Translations under genes and position numbers: made by a program
Notes under the pieces: generated by a model
What the model was told of the DNA's origin: nothing
What the model saw: the letters and a program-made list of their open reading frames with translations, nothing else
Database searches by the model: none
Source: Amycolatopsis lurida
GTDB lineage: Bacteria > Actinomycetota > Actinomycetes > Mycobacteriales > Pseudonocardiaceae
NCBI RefSeq assembly: GCF_900105055.1
Contig: NZ_FNTA01000004.1
Span: forward strand, 1,178,001-1,242,000
Length of the DNA stretch: 64,000 bases
Reading direction: 5' to 3'
Part shown: one piece after another, positions 8,624 through 16,303 of the stretch
How the letters are laid out: each line of letters begins with the position of its first letter
Numbering within the stretch: the stretch's first letter is position 1

Positions 8624-10233
8624 GCGTGCTGGAACGGGTGCGCGCCGCGTACCACCGGATCGTGCGGGTCGACCGGCCCGAGATCTGGATCGACCTGCAC
8701 CCGGAGGAAGCCGTCCTCGCCGACGCGGAGAAGCTGGAAGCCCGTCGCGCGGCGGGGGAATCCTTGCCGCTGTACGGGAAACTGGCCGCGGTGAAGGGCA
8801 ACATCGATGTCGCCGGGCTGCCGACGACGGCGGCCTGTCCCGGGTACGCCTACTCGCCCGCCGAGGACGCGCCGGTGGTGGCGCGGCTGCGCGCGGCCGG
8901 GGCGCTGATCCTGGGCACGACCAATCTGGACCAGTTCGCGACCGGGCTGGTCGGCACGCGCAGCCCGCACGGCGCGGTCCGGAACGCGATCGATCCGGCG
9001 TACGTCGCGGGTGGGTCGAGTTCGGGGTCGGCGGTCGCGGTGGCACTCGGGATCGCGGATCTCGCGCTGGGCACGGACACCGCCGGATCCGGCCGGGTCC
9101 CGGCGGCGTTCAACGGGATCGTCGGGCTGAAGCCGACGCGGGGGCTGCTGCCGACGGCCGGTGTCGTGCCCGCGTGCGCGAGCATCGACTGCGTGACCGT
9201 GTTCGCGCGGACGGTCGACGAGGCTTCGGCGGCGTTCGCCTGTCTGAGCGAGCCGCGGGATCTTCCCGTGCTGAACCGTCCTTTCCGCATCGGCGTGCCG
9301 TCCGAGGTGGGGCCGCTCCAGGAGGGGTGGGCCGAGGCGTTCTCCACGGCGGCCCGGGAGTTCCGTGACGAGGGCGCGGAACTGGTCCCTGTCGACATAT
9401 CGCCGTTCCTGGACGCGGCGCGCCTGCTGTACGAAGGCGCCTTCGTCGCCGAGCGGTACTCGGCGGTCGGTGAGTTCATCGACACTCACCCGGATGCCGT
9501 CGATCCGGCCGTGCGGCGGATCATCGGCGCGGCGAAGGACATCCCGGCACACCGGTTGTTCAGCGACCTCGCGACGCTCGGGGATCTTTCTCGTGAAGCG
9601 TCGGCAGTGTTGTCCACTGTGGACTGCCTCTTGCTTCCCACGACGACGGAACACCCGACGATCGCCGACGTCGAGGCCGATCCGCTGGGCGTGAACGCGC
9701 GGCTGGGCCGGTTCACGAACTCGACGAACCTGCTGGGCCTGTCGTCGCTGGCCGTGCCCGCCGGCACCGTCGGCGGGTTGCCGTTCGGGGTGATGCTGGT
9801 CGGCGCCGCGTACGCCGACCGGATCCTGGCCGACGTCGCCCGCTCGGTGCCGCGGCGGACACGGATCGCCGTCGTCGGCGCCCATCTGCGCGGTCAGCCG
9901 CTGAACCACGAGCTGACCTCGCGGGGCGGCAGGTTCGTTTTCGCCGGGCCGACCGCGGCCGAATACCGGCTCCACGCACTGGACACCGTGCCGCCCAAAC
10001 CCGGTCTCGTCCGGGTCGCTTCGGGCGGCGCGGCGATCGAGGCCGAGGTGTGGGACCTGCCGTTGGGCGGCTTCGGCGAGTTCGTGGCGGGCGTTCCCGC
10101 GCCGCTGGCGATCGGCAAGGTGCGGCTGGCCGACGGGAGCGAGGTGTCCGGGTTCGTCTGCGAGCCCGGCGCGGTGGAGGGCGCCGAGGACATCACGAGG
10201 TACGGCGGGTGGCTCGGATACCTGAGCCGCTGA
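8620..10233 (+). CDS. atzF: Allophanate hydrolase (AtzF-type)
   Basis: This 537-residue amidase-signature enzyme hydrolyses allophanate to ammonia and carbon dioxide. The Ser-cisSer-Lys triad can be placed at K59 (VKGNID), S133 (GGSSSGS) and S157 (GTDTAGSGR); the 74 and 24 residue spacings equal those of Pseudomonas AtzF. After the amidase domain (to about residue 415) comes the C-terminal domain typical of allophanate hydrolases. The ATG overlaps the carboxylase stop (ATGA). It is the last gene of the operon and completes the conversion of carboxylated urea or guanidine to free ammonia. Confidence 0.93.
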   Translation: MSVLERVRAAYHRIVRVDRPEIWIDLHPEEAVLADAEKLEARRAAGESLPLYGKLAAVKGNIDVAGLPTTAACPGYAYSPAEDAPVVARLRAAGALILGTTNLDQFATGLVGTRSPHGAVRNAIDPAYVAGGSSSGSAVAVALGIADLALGTDTAGSGRVPAAFNGIVGLKPTRGLLPTAGVVPACASIDCVTVFARTVDEASAAFACLSEPRDLPVLNRPFRIGVPSEVGPLQEGWAEAFSTAAREFRDEGAELVPVDISPFLDAARLLYEGAFVAERYSAVGEFIDTHPDAVDPAVRRIIGAAKDIPAHRLFSDLATLGDLSREASAVLSTVDCLLLPTTTEHPTIADVEADPLGVNARLGRFTNSTNLLGLSSLAVPAGTVGGLPFGVMLVGAAYADRILADVARSVPRRTRIAVVGAHLRGQPLNHELTSRGGRFVFAGPTAAEYRLHALDTVPPKPGLVRVASGGAAIEAEVWDLPLGGFGEFVAGVPAPLAIGKVRLADGSEVSGFVCEPGAVEGAEDITRYGGWLGYLSR

Positions 10234-10280
10234 GCGTCTCGTAGGGCCCGTCGCCACGTCGACTCGGCGCCGGGCCGGAT

Positions 10281-10333
10281 GTTCCCGATGTCGCATCAGG
10301 GACGCTGAGCGTCTCCAATGCGGCATTGGGGAC
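10281..10333. repeat. Imperfect 53-base palindrome after atzF
   Basis: Two 25-base arms (10281-10305 and 10309-10333) match at about 19 of 25 positions around a 3-base centre. The core of each arm reads like GATGTCGCATC or AATGCGGCATT. It lies 48 bases after the atzF stop and could terminate the operon, although no T-run follows. The rest of the 10234-10465 gap shows no gene. Confidence 0.6.
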
Positions 10334-10465
10334 CCGGCTCGTGTCGCCCAAGGACCCGGGCACACACCCTCCACCTGGCCTTTTCCGATTCGGTTGGCTT
10401 CCCGTAGCGTTCTGGGAACAACCTCACAAACCCTGGCGCACCGCCGGACACTGGGTAGCTTCGGG

Positions 10466-11053
10466 GTGGTGCCGACCACATCCACCCCCAGCCGCCGGAC
10501 CGCGATCAGTGTGCTCGTGGCGCTGGGCCTCGTCGGGGCCGCGATGGTGACACTGGGCGCCACCGGAGTGGCCGTCAAGCCGGTGAACGGGCAGGCGCTC
10601 GCCGTCCTCGAAGAGGTTCCCGGACCCGAGAGCGGCCCGACGTGCGCCGTCGACAAGCGTTATGTCGACGAAGACACCTTCGGTATGCGCCCGGACGTGA
10701 TCGAAGCGTGGAACGCCCTGCGCGCCCAGGCCAAAGCACAGAACGTCACGCTCTGCGTGAACGACGGCAAGCGCAGCCGGAGCCAGCAGCAGCGCGAGTT
10801 CGACAAGGCGGTCGAGCGGTTCGGCTCCGTGGAGCAGGCCAAGAAGTGGGCGTTGCAGCCGGAGACGTCCATGCACGTCAAGGGAATCGCCGTCGACATC
10901 CAGCCGCTGAACTCGGCCGCGTGGGTGGACAAGAAGGGTGGCGCGCTCGGCTGGTGCCGCCGCTACGACAACGAGAAGTGGCACTTCGAGTACGACCCGG
11001 CCTACAAGACCAGCGGTTGCCCCGCCCTGCTTCCCAGCGCCACCGGCAACTAG
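10466..11053 (+). CDS. Exported D,D-carboxypeptidase, VanY-like (peptidase M15B)
   Basis: This roughly 195-residue protein is a zinc D-alanyl-D-alanine carboxypeptidase-like enzyme acting on peptidoglycan stem peptides outside the membrane. An N-terminal hydrophobic segment (about residues 12-37) serves as signal anchor. The zinc triad is visible: H137 and D144 in SMHVKGIAVDI, and H173 in KWHFEYDP. Two adjacent GTG codons (10466 and 10469) are candidate starts; an in-frame TTG at 10394 is less likely. It faces a beta-lactamase gene 21 bases beyond its stop, so two cell-wall or beta-lactam-related genes converge here. A role in glycopeptide resistance is not shown. Confidence 0.85.
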   Translation: MVPTTSTPSRRTAISVLVALGLVGAAMVTLGATGVAVKPVNGQALAVLEEVPGPESGPTCAVDKRYVDEDTFGMRPDVIEAWNALRAQAKAQNVTLCVNDGKRSRSQQQREFDKAVERFGSVEQAKKWALQPETSMHVKGIAVDIQPLNSAAWVDKKGGALGWCRRYDNEKWHFEYDPAYKTSGCPALLPSATGN

Positions 11054-11074
11054 CGCGTCACTCGCGAGTTCGGT

Positions 11075-11992
11075 CTAGGCCAGCGTTTCGGCCACGTACT
11101 TCGCGGCTTCGGCGAGCAGGGCCTGGTCGTACGGGGCGTCCTTGGCCGCCTTGCTGGACATGATCGCGACGACGAGCGGCGGCTTGTCCGGCGGCCAGAC
11201 GACGGCGATGTCGTTCAGCGTGCCGTACTCGCCGGTCCCCGTCTTGTCGGCGACGGTCCAGCCGGACGGCAGGCCGGCCCGGATCCGCTGGGCGCCGGTG
11301 GTGTTGCGCTGGAAGAGGTCGCGCAGGAAGTCCCGCTTGTCGGCAGGCAGCGTGTCGCCCAGCACGATCTTCCGGTAATCGGCGGCGAAGGCCCGCGGTG
11401 TCGTGGTGTCGCGCAGGTCGCCCGGGGTGGCCTCGGTGATGGCCGGTTCGATCCGGTCCATCCGTGTGACGGTGTCGCCGAGGCTGCGCGTGAACGCCGT
11501 CAGTTCGGCGGGGCCGCCGAGGTCCCGCAGCAGCAGGTTGCCCGCGGTACCGTCGCTGAACCGGATGGCGGCGTCGCACAGCTGGCGGATCGTCATGCCG
11601 GTGGCCACGTGCCGCCCGGTGACCGGAGCGTGTTTCACCAGGTCGTCCCGCGAGTAGTCGACCCGGGTTTCCAGATGTGACAACGGATTGCGCTGCAGAA
11701 CCGCGGCGGCGGCCACCCCTTTGAACGTCGAGCAGAACGCGAAGCGCTCGTCGGCGCGGTGCTCGACCGTGGCGCCGCCTCCGGTGTCGACCGCGTACAC
11801 GCCGAGCCTGGCGTCGAACTTCTTCTCCAGCTCCATCAACCGGTCGTGGAACTGGCGCGTGGTGGACGGCGGAGGCGGTGGAGGGGTCGAAGTGCCCGGC
11901 GGCGGAGTCCCGCGGGTACAGGCGGCCAGCGACGCGAGGACCGCCATCCCCAGTAGCGCACGACGGGCGACGGCCGGCCCCGGCGAGTTCAT
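11075..11992 (-). CDS. Class A beta-lactamase, lipoprotein
   Basis: This 305-residue protein is a serine beta-lactamase. It has a lipoprotein signal with lipobox LAAC (C25), then a proline-rich linker. Catalytic motifs are S88-T-F-K91, S146-D-G148 (the SDN position), E182 in the omega loop and K250-T-G. Glycine in place of Asn in SDN is also found in mycobacterial BlaC. The omega loop reads EPAIT, so the usual Asn170 is Thr. The start at 11992 is chosen because GGGGAGGG precedes it; an in-frame ATG 30 bases upstream lacks this. It converges with the VanY-like gene. Confidence 0.93.
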   Translation of the reverse strand: MNSPGPAVARRALLGMAVLASLAACTRGTPPPGTSTPPPPPPSTTRQFHDRLMELEKKFDARLGVYAVDTGGGATVEHRADERFAFCSTFKGVAAAAVLQRNPLSHLETRVDYSRDDLVKHAPVTGRHVATGMTIRQLCDAAIRFSDGTAGNLLLRDLGGPAELTAFTRSLGDTVTRMDRIEPAITEATPGDLRDTTTPRAFAADYRKIVLGDTLPADKRDFLRDLFQRNTTGAQRIRAGLPSGWTVADKTGTGEYGTLNDIAVVWPPDKPPLVVAIMSSKAAKDAPYDQALLAEAAKYVAETLA

Positions 11993-12114
11993 CGTGATCC
12001 CTCCCCTGATCACTTCGAACATAGCAACTTCCCCACCGCCCCCGGATCGGCCAAGCGGCCGAGGCGGGTGACCCCGGGAGTGTGCCTTCCCCCACTCGAC
12101 CGGGCCACCATCCT

Positions 12115-12132
12115 GGTTACCGACCGGTAACC
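12115..12132. promoter_or_regulatory. Perfect palindromic operator upstream of fadA
   Basis: GGTTACCGACCGGTAACC has two perfect 8-base arms around AC. It lies 45 bases before the fadA start, and a TAGGGT -10-like element follows at about 12138-12143, so a bound repressor would cover the -35 region. The TTACCG half-site is shared with the candidate operator at 2024-2041. A TetR-type fatty-acid regulator is the likely reader, by inference. Confidence 0.6.
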
Positions 12133-12176
12133 GGGGCTAGGGTGCGGTCAGGACTACCTCTACTTCAGGAGCATTC

Positions 12177-13409
12177 GTGGCCGCAGGAGCAACACCGCTC
12201 GCGCCGAACGCGCGGTCGGTACGCAATGTCGCCTTCGTCGAAGGGGTGCGAACGCCCTTCGGCAAGGCAGGCGAAAAGGGAATGTACGCCGGCACCCGTG
12301 CCGACGATCTCGTCGTCAACGCCATCCGTGAACTGCTGCGGCGGCATCCCGAGCTGCCGCCCGAGCGCGTCGACGAGGTGGCGATCGCCGCCACCACCCA
12401 GATCGGGGACCAGGGCCTGACCATCGGCCGCACCGCCGCGCTGCTGGCCGGCCTGCCGAAGTCGGTGCCCGGCTTCGCGCTGGACCGGATGTGCGCGGGC
12501 GCGATGACCGCGGTCACCACGACCGCGAGCGGGATCGGCATCGGCGCGTACGACATCGCCATCGCCGGCGGCGTCGAGCACATGGGCCGCCACCCGATGG
12601 GCGAGGGCGTCGACCCGAACCCGCGCATCATCGCCGACAAGCTCGTCGACCCGACGGCGCTCGTCATGGGCCAGACCGCGGAGAACCTGCACGACCGGTT
12701 CCCCGAGATCACCAAGCAGCGCACCGACGCCTTCGCCGCGCGCAGCCAGGAGAAGTACGCCGAGGCCGTGAAGACCGGCAAGATCGGCCCCGAGCTGGTC
12801 CCGGTCGCCACTCGCTCGAAGGACCTGGGCTGGGGACTCGCGACCGAGGACGAGCCGCCGCGCCCCGGCACCACCGTCGAGCAGCTCGCCGGGCTGAAGA
12901 CGCCGTTCCGCCCGCACGGCCGGATCACCGCGGGCAACGCGGCCGGTCTCAACGACGGCGCCACCGCGGCACTGCTCGCCGACGAGGACACCGCCCGCGA
13001 GCTCGGCCTGCCGATCGGCATGCGCCTGGTGGGCTACTCCTTCGCCGGTGTCGAGCCGGAGGTCATGGGCATCGGCCCGGTGCCCGCCACCGAGAAGCTG
13101 TTCAAGCGCACCGGTCTGTCGATCGACGACATCGGCCTGTTCGAGATCAACGAGGCGTTCGCGGTCCAGGTGCTCGCGTTCCTCGACCACTTCGGCATCG
13201 CCGACGACGACCCCCGCGTCAACCAGTGGGGTGGCGCGATCGCCTGCGGTCACCCGCTCGCGTCCTCCGGTGTCCGGCTGATGACGCAGCTTTCCCGTCA
13301 GTTCGCCGAGCGCCCCGACGTGCGTTACGGCCTGACCACCATGTGCATCGGTATCGGCATGGGCGGCACCGTGATCTGGGAGAACCCGGCGTTCGAGGGG
13401 GCGAAGTAA
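12177..13409 (+). CDS. fadA: Acetyl-CoA acyltransferase (thiolase) of beta-oxidation
   Basis: This 410-residue thiolase performs the final thiolytic step of fatty-acid beta-oxidation. The nucleophile is C106 (LDRMCAGAM), and the catalytic H359 (CGHPLASSG) and C390 (TMCIGIGMGG) are present. The GTG start follows CAGGAG with normal spacing. The next gene, fadB, begins one base after its stop, so the two subunits of the trifunctional complex are co-expressed, as in mycobacterial FadA/FadB. A perfect palindrome at 12115-12132 upstream suggests repressor control. Confidence 0.94.
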   Translation: MAAGATPLAPNARSVRNVAFVEGVRTPFGKAGEKGMYAGTRADDLVVNAIRELLRRHPELPPERVDEVAIAATTQIGDQGLTIGRTAALLAGLPKSVPGFALDRMCAGAMTAVTTTASGIGIGAYDIAIAGGVEHMGRHPMGEGVDPNPRIIADKLVDPTALVMGQTAENLHDRFPEITKQRTDAFAARSQEKYAEAVKTGKIGPELVPVATRSKDLGWGLATEDEPPRPGTTVEQLAGLKTPFRPHGRITAGNAAGLNDGATAALLADEDTARELGLPIGMRLVGYSFAGVEPEVMGIGPVPATEKLFKRTGLSIDDIGLFEINEAFAVQVLAFLDHFGIADDDPRVNQWGGAIACGHPLASSGVRLMTQLSRQFAERPDVRYGLTTMCIGIGMGGTVIWENPAFEGAK

Positions 13410-13410
13410 C

Positions 13411-15522
13411 ATGACTTTCACCGCTGAGCAGGCGAAGGCCGCCTTCCCCGACGAGGTCGTCACGAACGCGGTCACGCGTCTGGTGAAGGTGCCCGGCCTC
13501 GACAAGCCGGTCGCGCTGATCACCTTGGACAACGGCCACGACCACACCCGGCCGAACACCTTCGGCCCGCAGGGCCTGGTGAGCCTCAACGCCGCGATCG
13601 ACACCGCCTTCGCCGCGGAACCCGCCGCGATCGCGGTCACCGGCAAGCCGTTCATCTTCGCCGTCGGCGCCGACCTGTCCGGTGTCGAAGCGGTCGCGGA
13701 TCCGGCGCTGGCGCGGGAGATCGCGCAGACGGGGCACGACGTGTTCCGGCGTCTCACCGAATCCGAGATCCCGACCTTCGGCTTCGTCAACGGCGCGGTG
13801 ATGGGCGGCGGACTCGAACTCGCGCTCTCCTGCCACTACCGCACACTGTCGGAGAACACCGCCGCGATCGCGTTCCCCGAGGTCTTCCTCGGCCTGTTCC
13901 CGGGCTGGGGCGGCACGCAGCTGCTGCCGAACCTGATCGGGCCGGACGCCGCGGTCACCGTGATCATCGAGAACGCGCTGGCCCAGAACAAGATGCTCAA
14001 GGTCGCGCAGGCGGCCGAGCTCGGCATCGTCGACGAGGTCTTCGGCTCGGCCGACTACCTGGAGCAGTCCCTGCTGTGGCTGGCGAAGGTCGTCAACGGC
14101 GAGATCACCCCCGCCCGCCGCGAGATCGACCGCGGCGCGGGCTGGGACGCCGCGATCGCCCGCGCCAGGGCCATTGTGGACGGACGTACCAAGGGCGCGT
14201 CCCCCGGCGCGACCAAGGCCGTCGAGCTGCTGGAGCTGGCCCGCGAGAACGATCTCGACCGCGGTTACGCGGCCGAGACCGACGGGCTCGCCGAACTGCT
14301 GATGGACGACACCCTGCGCGCCGGGCTGTACTCGTTCAACCTGGTCAACAAGCGGGCCAAGCGGCCGGCGGGCGCGCCCGACAAGTCGCTGGCGCGCAAG
14401 GTGAACAAGGTCGGCATCGTCGGCGCGGGCCTGATGGCCAGCCAGATGGCGCTGCTGTTCGTCCGTCGCCTCAAGGTGCCCGTGGTGCTCACCGACGTCG
14501 ACCAGGAACGCGTCGACAAGGGTGTGTCCTATGTGCACGGTGAGATCGACAAGCTGCTGGCCAAGAAGCGGGTTTCGCCGGACGGCGCGAACCGGCTGAA
14601 GGCACTGGTCACCGGCTCGCTCGACAAGTCCGCCTTCGCCGACGCCGACTTCGTGATCGAGGCGGTGTTCGAAGAGCTGGGTGTCAAGCAGAAGGTCTTC
14701 GCCGACCTGGAGCAGTACGTCTCGCCCGAGGCGATCCTGGCGACGAACACCTCGTCGCTGTCGATCACCGCGATGGCGTCGCAGCTGAAGCACCCGGAGC
14801 GCGTGGTCGGGTTCCACTTCTTCAACCCGGTCGCGGTGATGCCGCTGCTGGAGATCGTCCGCGCGGAGAAGACCGACGACGCCGCACTGGCGACGGCGTT
14901 CGCGCTCGGCAAGCAGCTCAAGAAGTCGAGCGTGCTGGTCAAGGACGCGTCCGCGTTCGTGGTCAACCGGCTGCTGCTGCGCTTCCTCGGTGAGGTGCTG
15001 GTGACCGTCGACGAAGGCACGCCGTTCGAGGTCGCCGACAAGGCACTCGAGCCGCTGGGCCTGCCGATGACGCCGCTGACGCTGATGCAGCTCGTCGGCC
15101 CGGCGATCGCCCTGCACGTCGGGGAAACCCTGCACGGGGCGTTCCCGGACCGGTTCACCGTCAGCGAGAACCTGGACCGCTTCGTCAAGGCGGGCAAGAA
15201 GGGCGTCTGGCAGTGGGACGACAAGGGCAACGCCACCGTCGACCCCGAGGTCGCCGAACTCTGGCAGCAAGGCGACGCGCCGTCGACGTCCGAGCAGGTG
15301 CGTGACCGCGCGCTGGCCGCGATCGCCGAAGAGATCCGGATCATGCTCGACGAGGGCGTGGTCGCGGAGGCGCAGGACATCGACCTGTGCCTGATCCTCG
15401 GCGCGGGCTGGCCGTTCTGGCTCGGCGGCATCACGCCGTACCTGGACCGGGCGGGCGTGTCCGAGAAGGTCAACGGCAAGCCGTTCCTGGCCCCGGGTGT
15501 GGCGAGCGTGCCGCTCTCCTGA
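13411..15522 (+). CDS. fadB: Enoyl-CoA hydratase / 3-hydroxyacyl-CoA dehydrogenase
   Basis: This 703-residue bifunctional enzyme is the alpha chain of the fatty-acid oxidation complex. Residues 1 to about 320 form the crotonase-fold enoyl-CoA hydratase (VGADLSGVE and NGAVMGGGLELAL oxyanion segments). The NAD-binding 3-hydroxyacyl-CoA dehydrogenase domain starts near 331 with GIVGAGLMA, and its C-terminal domain contains the family segment GFHFFNPVAVMPLLE. It is one base after fadA and ends 8 bases before a strong hairpin terminator. Confidence 0.95.
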   Translation: MTFTAEQAKAAFPDEVVTNAVTRLVKVPGLDKPVALITLDNGHDHTRPNTFGPQGLVSLNAAIDTAFAAEPAAIAVTGKPFIFAVGADLSGVEAVADPALAREIAQTGHDVFRRLTESEIPTFGFVNGAVMGGGLELALSCHYRTLSENTAAIAFPEVFLGLFPGWGGTQLLPNLIGPDAAVTVIIENALAQNKMLKVAQAAELGIVDEVFGSADYLEQSLLWLAKVVNGEITPARREIDRGAGWDAAIARARAIVDGRTKGASPGATKAVELLELARENDLDRGYAAETDGLAELLMDDTLRAGLYSFNLVNKRAKRPAGAPDKSLARKVNKVGIVGAGLMASQMALLFVRRLKVPVVLTDVDQERVDKGVSYVHGEIDKLLAKKRVSPDGANRLKALVTGSLDKSAFADADFVIEAVFEELGVKQKVFADLEQYVSPEAILATNTSSLSITAMASQLKHPERVVGFHFFNPVAVMPLLEIVRAEKTDDAALATAFALGKQLKKSSVLVKDASAFVVNRLLLRFLGEVLVTVDEGTPFEVADKALEPLGLPMTPLTLMQLVGPAIALHVGETLHGAFPDRFTVSENLDRFVKAGKKGVWQWDDKGNATVDPEVAELWQQGDAPSTSEQVRDRALAAIAEEIRIMLDEGVVAEAQDIDLCLILGAGWPFWLGGITPYLDRAGVSEKVNGKPFLAPGVASVPLS

Positions 15523-15530
15523 GCCTCGAC

Positions 15531-15576
15531 GAAAGGCCACCGTCGGCGATCCCCTGATCGCAGGCGGTGGCCTTTC
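15531..15576 (+). terminator. Rho-independent-like terminator after fadAB
   Basis: Perfect 12-base arms GAAAGGCCACCG (15531-15542) and CGGTGGCCTTTC (15565-15576) enclose a 22-base loop just after the fadB stop. It can serve both fadB and the gene arriving from the other strand. Confidence 0.8.
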
Positions 15577-15679
15577 ACGTTTTCCGCGGATTTGATGGCG
15601 AGCCGCTACGTTTTCGTGAAAGCCTTGGGCCTGTACGGGAAAGTTCGTCTCCCCGGCCATCCCCCGGGGAGACGGGCCG

Positions 15680-16240
15680 TCAGCGTTCCCCCGAAGGCGG
15701 GCAGGGCGGCGGCGTGGTCGTCAGCTGAGCGGCGATCCGCGCCGGATCGAGCACGTCGACCTTCTCCGCCTTCGGGAACCGCTGCCGCAGCTCGTTCGCC
15801 CACGCTTCGACGTCGATTCCGGCAACGGGCACCAGATGGACGGCCGCGGGGAGCAGGTCCGGGGTCACCGACCTCAGCAGTTCCGGCCGGTCCGCGAAGA
15901 GCTGCTTGAAGCGCTCGTACGCCCGCGCCTTGGTTTCGGTGAACACCCGGCGGGCCTTCGGATCATCCCGGAGCGCCTCGGCGGCGACGGCCATGTCCGC
16001 GTCGGCACCGACGGCCACGAGCAACCGGAGCCCGCACAGTTCCCGCTCCCCCAGCGGAACGGGCACGGTGTCCCGTGGCAGCGCCGCCGGGGCGGGCGGA
16101 TCGGTGGCCCGGTTCAGAACGACGGCGCCCGTCGTCACGGCAGCGGCGACGACCAGGACCGCGACGACTCCGACCACCCAGAGCAACCGCCGCGGTGCCT
16201 TGGGTGTCCGTTCCGGTTGTTCCACAGGGACGATCATCAC
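15680..16240 (-). CDS. Single-pass membrane protein with orphan FtsX-like extracellular domain
   Basis: This 186-residue protein has a short basic cytoplasmic N-terminus, one transmembrane helix (about residues 19-40) and an extracytoplasmic domain. Residues about 80-170 read like the ectodomain of cell-division protein FtsX: an aspartate-rich start (VGADADMAVAAEAL), then ARAYERFKQLFADRPELL, then LLPAAVHLVPV, then a helix and VDVLDP. Full FtsX has four transmembrane helices and pairs with FtsE; here neither the permease part nor ftsE is present. The domain is known to activate peptidoglycan hydrolases, so a wall-related role is possible. The start may be the ATG at 16240, the ATG just after it, or a nearby GTG. 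Confidence 0.65.
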   Translation of the reverse strand: MMIVPVEQPERTPKAPRRLLWVVGVVAVLVVAAAVTTGAVVLNRATDPPAPAALPRDTVPVPLGERELCGLRLLVAVGADADMAVAAEALRDDPKARRVFTETKARAYERFKQLFADRPELLRSVTPDLLPAAVHLVPVAGIDVEAWANELRQRFPKAEKVDVLDPARIAAQLTTTPPPCPPSGER

Positions 16241-16303
16241 ACGGCGCGGTTCATTCGCCGTCCGGACATCACCCGTTCAGCCGCGCTCTTTACCGTGCCG
16301 CCG

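Noticed and set aside
6644-9046. 800-codon open frame on the minus strand across the carboxylase and atzF
   Set aside because: It is antisense to two clearly identified enzymes, has no family motifs, and arises from the high-GC codon pattern.
13219-15660. 813-codon minus-strand open frame opposite fadB
   Set aside because: The composition is charged and repetitive, typical of the antisense frame of a high-GC gene; fadB on the plus strand is unambiguous.
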